From the NCBI GenBank assembly GCA_032595675.1, contig JAVQMD010000002.1:434001-498000 (forward strand): a DNA stretch of 64,000 nucleotides, given 5' to 3'. Shown here in pieces: positions 56,467 to 62,743 of the stretch. Source of the DNA: Candidatus Electrothrix rattekaaiensis (GTDB lineage: Bacteria; Desulfobacterota; Desulfobulbia; Desulfobulbales; Desulfobulbaceae). The notes below the pieces were generated by a model. It was given only the letters and a program-made list of their open reading frames with translations, searched no databases and had not been told where the DNA came from. The first letter of the stretch is position 1. Every line of letters begins with the position of its first letter. The translations under genes were made by a program, and so were the position numbers.

Positions 56467-57378
56467 TTACACCAACCAAACATCTTCAACTGAGGGGTCA
56501 TCATAGCGGGCCAAGGTTGCCAACCATTCCGGCATCTCTTCTTTTATCCTTTGTTTGAGATCTGTCAGTTCTTCTTTCTTTATCAAACCTTTCTCATGCA
56601 TAAAGGTGTAAAACTTTTTCAGGCTTGTTGCGTTGCTCTTGATGCTTGACTTGCTTGCCCACATGGCCTTTTTTATAAACCAATAGCCCAAAAACATACC
56701 GACATCGTCAGAGCCATCTTTTGCTTCAATTGCATCCTCGTACAGCAGATATTCATTGAGGTAAAAGTCAACGTTTTCAAGATGCTTCTTTGTCGTTTTT
56801 TCCGAGAGACCGGAAGCTTTGAGCCATGCCTCAAATTCATTTAACAGGCCTTTGTTCGCTTTTTTGATCTTTTTGCAATCTTGTTCCCATTTTTCGTAGT
56901 CGTCCATTTTAATGCTCCGTTGTTTGAGGATTTGTCGGTATTTAACGTCGCGTTCGGGCTTTGCCCGTTTGATAACTTTAAGCTTTTTTTCTTTAGATTG
57001 ATTCCATGCATAGTGGCGTGAATACGACTGCTCAATATTGGGATCACCTGATTTTGAAAATCTAAGCACTCTGTTTTTTCCTTTTCCCCATTGGTGATAT
57101 ATGGTTTGCCGGGGAACCATATTAAGATCGTGCGCATGAAAGCCAATAATGCGAAGAATTCGATTTGCTTTCGAAAGGCTACCTTCGATTGTCCGTTCAA
57201 GATAAGGTACCTGACCTCTTCGCCATGCTTCATAATTCTTTTTAGATAGGTTGCCCATTTCGATAAGAATTTCTGAAGGGGAAATAACATCTGATTGGGC
57301 TAAAATATTTTCAACCGCCCTTACTATGCGTGGATAGTATTTATCCTTTTTGTATGTATTGACAGAAATGTGTTTCAT
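56467..57378 (-). CDS. Two-module hypothetical protein with SAM-like (integrase N-terminal type) C-terminal part
   Basis: 303 residues. The N-terminal module (about 1-150) is MKHISVNTYKKDKYYPRIVR ... LSKANRILRIIGFHAHDLNM ... GKNRVLRFSKSGDPNIEQSYSRHYAW, a hypothetical family I recognise but cannot name. The C-terminal module (from Met158, ATG at 56907) is MDDYEKWEQDCKKIKKANKG ... GLSEKTTKKHLENVDFYLNEYLL ... FLGYWFIKKAMWASKSSIKSN, like the SAM-like N-terminal domain of tyrosine recombinases but without a catalytic domain. The homologous fragment at 50069 begins exactly at this Met, with the leader preserved. So this may be two neighbouring genes fused by loss of a stop, and the true second gene may start at 56907. 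Confidence 0.6.
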   Translation of the reverse strand: MKHISVNTYKKDKYYPRIVRAVENILAQSDVISPSEILIEMGNLSKKNYEAWRRGQVPYLERTIEGSLSKANRILRIIGFHAHDLNMVPRQTIYHQWGKGKNRVLRFSKSGDPNIEQSYSRHYAWNQSKEKKLKVIKRAKPERDVKYRQILKQRSIKMDDYEKWEQDCKKIKKANKGLLNEFEAWLKASGLSEKTTKKHLENVDFYLNEYLLYEDAIEAKDGSDDVGMFLGYWFIKKAMWASKSSIKSNATSLKKFYTFMHEKGLIKKEELTDLKQRIKEEMPEWLATLARYDDPSVEDVWLV

Positions 57379-57410
57379 CTTCTTTTCTGGGGAAGGATAT
57401 AAAAAGTAAA

Positions 57411-57644
57411 TTAAAATGGCAGTTCCCAGACTCTTACTCCATTGAAAATATCTGAATCAAAGTCTGGTGAGTCTAAAATACCTTGGTGCAGCTCCACGCT
57501 TGCAAATGGTATCTCCAAATTACTTTTGCCCCATTGTAGGGCAGTTTGTTTTGCAAAATTTTCATCTTCTGTCTCGACCATCAAATATCCAACTGCTTTA
57601 TTTGACTTTGAGACAAATTTTAAAGATATCGCTTTAGATTTCAT
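57411..57644 (-). CDS. Cassette-borne small hypothetical protein
   Basis: 77 residues starting MKSKAISLKFVSKSNKAVGY and ending FNGVRVWELPF. The ATG at 57644 was chosen because AAAGGAA stands about 9 bases upstream. It has no recognisable domain. It lies directly after an attC-like site on the same strand, i.e. in the position of the last cassette gene, but no attC follows its own stop. The sequence is AT-rich compared with the neighbouring housekeeping genes. Confidence 0.5.
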   Translation of the reverse strand: MKSKAISLKFVSKSNKAVGYLMVETEDENFAKQTALQWGKSNLEIPFASVELHQGILDSPDFDSDIFNGVRVWELPF

Positions 57645-57669
57645 AGACAAATTCCTTTTAACATTTTTA

Positions 57670-57742
57670 CCCGAACGTTGCGCATCAGCCGCCAGTGAAC
57701 GGCATAGCCGTGAGCTGGTCGGACTGCATGCGCTTGTTATGA
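57670..57742 (-). repeat. attC-like recombination site 3 (imperfect)
   Basis: Read on the minus strand from the stop codon of the upstream gene: R''-like TCATAAC (57742-57736), then an imperfect stem CAGTCCGACCAG...TCACGG with CCGTTCACTGG.CGGCTG, then R'-like GTTCGGG (57676-57670), which departs from GTTRRRY. The TAA stop of the gene at 57737 lies within the R'' box. Length 73 bp. It is the weakest of the three because of the R' box. Confidence 0.65.
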
Positions 57743-58177
57743 TTTTTCTTTGAGTTCAATTTGCTTGCCGTTCTCGTAGTAGTAATCAAATATATGCTGT
57801 TCCCAATAGTTGATCTTATGTAGCTGAAGTTGCATCTCGTCAAGCTCCTTAAGCTTTGCATCCTCAGGGCCAACCAATTCTGAAACTAACAAATAACTGT
57901 TTAGATCCCGATGAGTGATCGTCTCTAGTTTCGCGATCAGGCTGCTCTCAAATTGTTCCTTTTTGAGTTCTGGAGCGAAAAGCATTACTTCATCCCACAT
58001 CCAGCGGCACTCTAAAATCCCTGGAGAATTCAAGTGTTCCCACAGCTCTTCCAGCCACTTGTCACGCTCTTCTCTCAATTCAACCTTACCGCTTTTCGTT
58101 TTCACTTGCAGGAGAGCGACAGGAAGGCTCGTTGGTAGTGTGCTCAACAAATTATGTAATTCGGAGAACGTCCTCAT
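57737..58177 (-). CDS. Cassette-borne hypothetical protein
   Basis: 146 residues: MRTFSELHNLLSTLPTSLPV ... WEHLNSPGILECRWMWDEVM ... YYENGKQIELKEKS. It is helical and rich in charged residues, with no domain I recognise. The frame begins 20 bases after one attC-like site and ends inside the next (stop at 57737), the layout of a gene-cassette gene. Orientation matches the other cassettes. Confidence 0.65.
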   Translation of the reverse strand: MRTFSELHNLLSTLPTSLPVALLQVKTKSGKVELREERDKWLEELWEHLNSPGILECRWMWDEVMLFAPELKKEQFESSLIAKLETITHRDLNSYLLVSELVGPEDAKLKELDEMQLQLHKINYWEQHIFDYYYENGKQIELKEKS

Positions 58178-58197
58178 TTTTCAACAAAAATCATAAC

Positions 58198-58252
58198 GCC
58201 TAACTTCAGCCGCGCGCGCCTTTGGCGCGTCGGCTGGAAGTTTTTGTTAGCG
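58198..58252 (-). repeat. attC-like recombination site 2
   Basis: The best of the three. Minus strand: R'' CGCTAAC (58252-58246), then the stem ACTTCCAGCCGACGCGCC / GGCGCGCGCGGCTGAAGT around AAA, then R' GTTAGGC (58204-58198). GTTAGGC fits the G/TTRRRY core, and the paired stem carries the unpaired (extrahelical) bases expected of attC sites. It lies between the PLD gene stop and the next cassette gene start. Confidence 0.85.
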
Positions 58253-58255
58253 CAT

Positions 58256-59470
58256 TCATTCCTCTAAGGCCTCATCAAATTTCTCAATCGAAAACGCTGC
58301 GTATGATTCCAAAAACGCCTTCATTGTCCGATTTTTCCGCTTCCTAGACTCTGCAACGTCAATCATTTCCTCAAACAGGTAGAGTATGTCTTCTTTCTGC
58401 TGAATATCGAATGGCAAATAAAATAGTTCATATTTACTATAAATTCGCTTAAGCTTTAGTTCATTGTTGGTGAGGCTATCTAGCTTACTCTTAAAAGAAT
58501 CAACCGGATTGATCTCTGGCTCTTCGATTAAGCCTTCTTGCAATAAATATTCGTAGTCTTTTTGAATATTTCTCTCGATTCCGTTGCCTTGCTTGTTTAT
58601 CTCTGAAAACAGGCGTTCTTTGAAAATATCCAGTGCGTTTGCATCAAACATTGATTCAGATACAGAGTAAGGAAGCCAATGCCCTAAATATGTTTCAATC
58701 CCATAGTTACGAAGCAGGTTTTCAGTGTTGTCTAGGTGCTCCGGGACGTAATCGAACCGAAAATAACGCTTACTAACCGTTGCTGTTTCAATATTGAACC
58801 CTGCCACTTCAAGTGACTGGTCTGTGACCCGTGATTTTCCACTCTCACTTAGCCGATACCGTATGGAAAGATATTGTTCTAAATTCTCATTCCACTTATG
58901 TACAAAAAGTCCGGATTGCAGTAACGCATACTTGAAGCTAAACTCCTCTTTTCGGGAAAACCTGTTAAGCTGTTGAGGAGATAATACTTTAAGCTTATTT
59001 AGTTGCGATAGGTGTTCCTCCAGGATTTCAGCGTCCTGGCTATCTATTAGGCATTCATAATTGCCTCCTCGCCTTATCAGGCCAGCCCCAGTAAGGTTGG
59101 CCGAACCCAATACAATACTGCCTGATACAACACTACCATGGTCATCTAAAGCGACAAGAGCATATACTTTTGAGTGAAACAAGTTATTTGATTCGACGGC
59201 ATTTATGCTTACTTCAACGTCTTGAAATGAATCACAAAATTCTTGCAAATAATCGCCGCCATATTCAATAGCCGCCCTACGATCAATGAAAATTTTAACG
59301 TCACTTATACGCGCAAACTCTTGCACTTCAGTAATCAATTTACGTGCTGCATCGTCGTCAAAATAGCACGAACATAAATGTAGAGTGTGATAACGCCGCT
59401 TATCTATATGGCCCAGCATTTCAGCAAGGCATTGCTTCTTCATCGACCTGATGTGTAGATAATTGTCCAT
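58256..59470 (-). CDS. Phospholipase-D-like protein, cassette-borne
   Basis: 404 residues. The N-terminal part (about 1-165) is a PLD-like domain with FHSKVYALVALDDHGSVVSG ... GSANLTGAGL, a single HxK motif plus the GSxN element. The C-terminal half is charged and helical and not assigned. Such single-HKD proteins usually dimerise to form a nuclease or phosphodiesterase site and occur in restriction or defence loci. The stop at 58256 precedes attC site 2 and the ATG at 59470 follows attC site 1, so it is a cassette gene of unusually large size. The Shine-Dalgarno AGAGGC is adequate. Confidence 0.8.
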   Translation of the reverse strand: MDNYLHIRSMKKQCLAEMLGHIDKRRYHTLHLCSCYFDDDAARKLITEVQEFARISDVKIFIDRRAAIEYGGDYLQEFCDSFQDVEVSINAVESNNLFHSKVYALVALDDHGSVVSGSIVLGSANLTGAGLIRRGGNYECLIDSQDAEILEEHLSQLNKLKVLSPQQLNRFSRKEEFSFKYALLQSGLFVHKWNENLEQYLSIRYRLSESGKSRVTDQSLEVAGFNIETATVSKRYFRFDYVPEHLDNTENLLRNYGIETYLGHWLPYSVSESMFDANALDIFKERLFSEINKQGNGIERNIQKDYEYLLQEGLIEEPEINPVDSFKSKLDSLTNNELKLKRIYSKYELFYLPFDIQQKEDILYLFEEMIDVAESRKRKNRTMKAFLESYAAFSIEKFDEALEE

Positions 59471-59492
59471 GGTTTGCCTCTTTGTTTGTGCG

Positions 59493-59552
59493 CGCTAACG
59501 CGCCGGTCACCGGCGGCGGCTTGTTGCCGTCCGGTGGACTGGCTGGTTATGC
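59493..59552 (-). repeat. attC-like recombination site 1
   Basis: Minus strand: R'' GCATAAC (59552-59546), a long imperfect stem GTCCACCGGACGGC / GCCGCCGCCGGTGAC around AACAA with unpaired bases, then R' GTTAGCG (59499-59493). 60 bp. The TAA stop of the DUF4375 gene lies in the R'' box, a common feature of cassettes. It resembles environmental attC sites. Confidence 0.85.
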
Positions 59553-59987
59553 AAAAATATTTGCATGATTTTGATAATAGTCAGCCAATTTTCGCCATAC
59601 CTCTTCATCCCCACAAAGTTTATCCCCCCAGACTGTGACTTTAAAATTTTCTTCATCATAATTTTCTTTGATGAATTTTTGACGTTCTTTAGCTTTCATA
59701 TGCGGGTCTGAAAAAGGAAATGTCAAAACTATTCTCTGAAGCTCATTTGCTTGGCTAACACAACCAATTTCTGAATATGCGTCGATAAATTTTGAATATG
59801 GTGGATTTTGGGGCCAATCAGATTCAAAAAAATAGCAATAACCACCATTATCAATTACACCCTGTGCTGCATAGACAAACAAAAAATTTTGTACCTGTTC
59901 TGGCAATCGACTGATATCATCCTCAGCACCGCTTGCTTTAGATAACGCCTGAGCTTTTTCAAATGCTTTTGAAATTACATTATTCAT
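59547..59987 (-). CDS. DUF4375 (DMP19-like) protein, cassette-borne
   Basis: 146 residues with the DUF4375 pattern LPEQVQNFLFVYAAQGVIDNGGYCYFFESDWP ('NNGGFxxYF' type). The family's function is largely unknown; the name DMP19 refers to a meningococcal DNA mimic. The acidic character here (EDDISRLPE) is moderate. The gene ends inside attC-like site 1. It is the first gene of the array, in front of which a GTTATGC core-like sequence stands at 60006-60012. Confidence 0.75.
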   Translation of the reverse strand: MNNVISKAFEKAQALSKASGAEDDISRLPEQVQNFLFVYAAQGVIDNGGYCYFFESDWPQNPPYSKFIDAYSEIGCVSQANELQRIVLTFPFSDPHMKAKERQKFIKENYDEENFKVTVWGDKLCGDEEVWRKLADYYQNHANIFA

Positions 59988-60005
59988 TTCGTAAAATTAA
60001 GATGT

Positions 60006-60148
60006 GCATAACAGTATTAATAAGTGGAAACTTTCCATGCTATTGACAGTAATAGATTCCACGAATTTCCACTTATTACGATATTGAAGTGAAAAACAGG
60101 AAAACTTTTCCACTTATCACTTTTCGCCTCCATTTTTCCTCTTATCAC
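60006..60148. repeat. Leading end of the cassette array with iterated TTTCCACTTATYA motifs
   Basis: A core-like GCATAAC (minus GTTATGC) stands at 60006-60012. Next, TAATAAGTGGAAA (60018-60030) and TTTCCACTTATTA (60066-60078) form a perfect 13-bp inverted repeat; TTTTCCACTTATCAC recurs at 60106-60120 and TTTTCCTCTTATCAC at 60134-60148. The region is AT-rich and noncoding. It may be a binding-site cluster, an attI-like or cassette-promoter region, or an end of a lost element; the sequence alone does not decide. Confidence 0.6.
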
Positions 60149-60242
60149 GCTATACAGCAGCTAACATGGAACCCGGGACGAGTAACCGAAATTTTAAGAG
60201 CATCGTTTCTCCCGTATCAGAACCTTCCACTCAGCAACACCC

Positions 60243-60610
60243 GGTTGCTGATAACTAAAAGCTCTTTGACAGGAGTAAATAATCTTCTTTTGATAGCTAC
60301 CAACCTTCTGTTAGCAGCAAACAGCTCCTTATTTGTTACCAACAACCTTCTCTTGTTAACTAACACTCCTTCGTTGATTATCAAACACCTTCTGTTGATA
60401 ACAAACGTTCCTTCGTTGGTTATCAAGAACCTTTTGTTGATAGCCAGTAACCTTCTGTTTGTAACAAATAACCTTCTCTTGATAATAAACAACCTTTTGT
60501 TAGCAACAAACAACTCCTTGTTTGTTACCAACAACCTTCTGTTGATAGCAAACGTTCCTTCGCTGTTTAACAAAACTCCTTCAGTGATTAACAACAACCT
60601 TTTATTTGCG
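60243..60610. repeat. Tandem array of about 17 degenerate 21-bp repeats
   Basis: Units keep an exact 21-bp phase, e.g. at 60309, 60330, 60351, 60372 and 60393, with a consensus near TGTTGATAACAAACAACCTTC. Most contain a short GTT-N3-AAC quasi-palindrome. Because 21 is a multiple of three and the unit lacks stops, frames stay open on both strands; on the plus strand they would read 7-residue units such as NLLLITN. I do not call this a gene. 21 bp is about two helical turns, so sites in the array would lie on one DNA face. Confidence 0.85.
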
Positions 60611-60959
60611 AATAAAAAGCACCGAATTTCTCGCGAGTTGCAAGAAAAACCTATCCAATATCCCTACAACAAAACTCCCAACGAGAGGACAAACTGCCTG
60701 AAGCGATAGCTAAAACTCTTTATCTATCGCATGTTTTTAGAAAATTCAAGAAATGAATCACAGCGATCCACCTTATCCCCCAACAAAAAATCTCCCCAAA
60801 AATTCATGCAGAAATCCTTCGCAAAAAAATAAGATACAGTTTATGAACAGACAGTACCGCTGAATAAATCTTCCAGCCGCTTGGTTCCAGCCGGACGAGC
60901 ACAACAAGTTCGAGCGACCCAAGGCGGTCAATAACCTCATTCAATACAAAACGGAAAAT

Positions 60960-62645
60960 ATGGCACAAGAAGTGAATAAAATCATCTATTCGATGATGAA
61001 GGTCAGTAAGAAGTATAAGGACCAGGTGGTTATCAAGGATATTTCTCTCTCCTATTTCTACGGAGCCAAGATCGGTGTCTTGGGCCTGAACGGTTCAGGA
61101 AAGAGTACCCTGCTCCGCATCCTGGCGGGCAAGGACAAGGAATTCGAGGGCGAGAGCCTTCTTTCCGAGGGTTTTACCGTGGATATGCTGGAGCAGGAAC
61201 CCCAGCTTGATCCAGAAAAGACCGTGCGCGAGATTGTCGAGCAGGGCGTGCAGGGCATTGTTGATCTGCTGGAAGAATATAACCAGATCAATGCGAAATT
61301 TGCCGAGCCTATGGATGACGATGCCATGCAGGCATTGATTGATCGTCAGGGCGAAGTGCAGGATCAACTGGAGGCGGCTGATGCCTGGAACCTGGACAGC
61401 AGACTGGACATGGCTATGGATGCCCTGCGCTGCCCGCCTGCTGACACCAAGATAGGAGTGCTGTCTGGCGGAGAAAAACGGCGGGTTGCCCTCTGTTGTA
61501 TCCTTCTTAAAAAACCGGATATCCTCCTCCTGGATGAGCCGACCAACCATCTGGATGCCGAGTCCGTGGCTTGGTTAGAGCACCATCTCCAGCAGTACGA
61601 GGGGACCGTGATTGCGGTGACCCATGATCGTTATTTCCTCGATAATGTCGCGGGCTGGATTTTGGAGCTTGATCGGGGACGCGGTATTCCCTGGAAGGGC
61701 AATTATTCCTCCTGGCTGGAGCAGAAACAGAAGCGACTGGCTTTGGAAGAGAAAAAGGAAAGCGAGCGGCAACGGACCCTGCAACGGGAGCTGGAATGGA
61801 TTCGCATGAGTCCCAAGGGGCGTCATGCCAAGGCCAAGGCCCGTATCAATCAATATGAACAGCTCCTGAATCAGGACGGCAATGAGCGGGTGCAGAAGCT
61901 GGAAATCTATATCCCGCCCGGTCCCCGCTTGGGCAAGGTGGTTATTGAGGGCGAGGGCATCAGCAAGAGCTACGGGGTTCGTATCCTGGTAGAGGATCTT
62001 TCCTTTTCCTTGCCGCCGGGCGGCATTGTCGGGATTGTCGGTCCCAACGGTGCGGGTAAGACCACCCTCTTTCGCATGATCACGGGTCAGGAAGAGGCGG
62101 ATGAGGGCAGTATCCGTATCGGCGAGACCGTGAAGCTCTGCTATGTGGATCAGAGCCGTGATAATCTTGATCCCAACAAAACCATCTTTGAGACGATCTC
62201 CGAGGGACAGGAGACGATTTGGCTCGGTACCCAAGAAGTGAATGCCCGTGCCTATGTGGCCAAGTTTAACTTCAGCGGCTCTGCCCAACAGAATAAGGTT
62301 TCAGAGATTTCCGGCGGCCAGCGCAATCGGGTCCATCTGGCCATGATGCTCAAAGAGGGCGGGAACGTGCTGCTGCTGGATGAGCCGACTAATGACCTGG
62401 ATGTCAACACCCTGCGCGCTCTGGAAGAGGCTCTGGAAAGCTACGGCGGTTGCGCAGTCATCATCAGTCATGACCGATGGTTCCTTGATCGGCTTGCCAC
62501 CCATATCATGGCCTTTGAAGGCGATTCCAAGGTGGTTTGGTTTGAGGGCAATTACTCCGAGTATGAGCAGGATTATAAAAAACGGATGGGAGCAGCGGCT
62601 GATCAGCCTCATCGTATCCGTTATCGCCATTTAACCAGGGCGTAA
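60960..62645 (+). CDS. ettA: Energy-dependent translational throttle protein EttA (ABC-F)
   Basis: 561-residue ABC-F ATPase with two ABC domains. Domain 1: Walker A GLNGSGKSTLLRILAG, signature LSGGEKRRVALC, Walker B ILLLDEPTNHLD; the arm insertion (YNQINAKFAEPMDDDAMQAL) is the EttA type. Linker with AKARINQYEQLL. Domain 2: Walker A GPNGAGKTTLFRMITG, signature ISGGQRNRVHLA, Walker B LLLDEPTNDLD. EttA binds the ribosomal E site and restrains translation when the ADP/ATP ratio is high. The length equals that of E. coli EttA (555). It is alone, downstream of the 21-bp array. Confidence 0.95.
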   Translation: MAQEVNKIIYSMMKVSKKYKDQVVIKDISLSYFYGAKIGVLGLNGSGKSTLLRILAGKDKEFEGESLLSEGFTVDMLEQEPQLDPEKTVREIVEQGVQGIVDLLEEYNQINAKFAEPMDDDAMQALIDRQGEVQDQLEAADAWNLDSRLDMAMDALRCPPADTKIGVLSGGEKRRVALCCILLKKPDILLLDEPTNHLDAESVAWLEHHLQQYEGTVIAVTHDRYFLDNVAGWILELDRGRGIPWKGNYSSWLEQKQKRLALEEKKESERQRTLQRELEWIRMSPKGRHAKAKARINQYEQLLNQDGNERVQKLEIYIPPGPRLGKVVIEGEGISKSYGVRILVEDLSFSLPPGGIVGIVGPNGAGKTTLFRMITGQEEADEGSIRIGETVKLCYVDQSRDNLDPNKTIFETISEGQETIWLGTQEVNARAYVAKFNFSGSAQQNKVSEISGGQRNRVHLAMMLKEGGNVLLLDEPTNDLDVNTLRALEEALESYGGCAVIISHDRWFLDRLATHIMAFEGDSKVVWFEGNYSEYEQDYKKRMGAAADQPHRIRYRHLTRA

Positions 62646-62743
62646 ATATCAGAGCTGTTGTTGTACAATGAGAAGGGAGGGAGAAAAAAGGATTGATATT
62701 TTTTCTCCCATGCCCTGCTGTGGTGAGGCGGAGAGTACCGATA

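Noticed and set aside
60243..60610. CRISPR array
   Set aside because: The units are contiguous with no unique spacers and are too short and variable to be CRISPR repeats; no cas genes are present.
60089..60709. Plus-strand 206-codon and minus-strand 126-codon frames across the 21-bp repeats, as genes
   Set aside because: A 21-bp unit without stops keeps every frame of the same phase open on both strands. There is no good Shine-Dalgarno or known domain, so I report only a repeat array.
61575..62288. Minus-strand open frame of 237 codons opposite ettA
   Set aside because: Mirror frame of a well-supported gene; the composition shows no protein motif.
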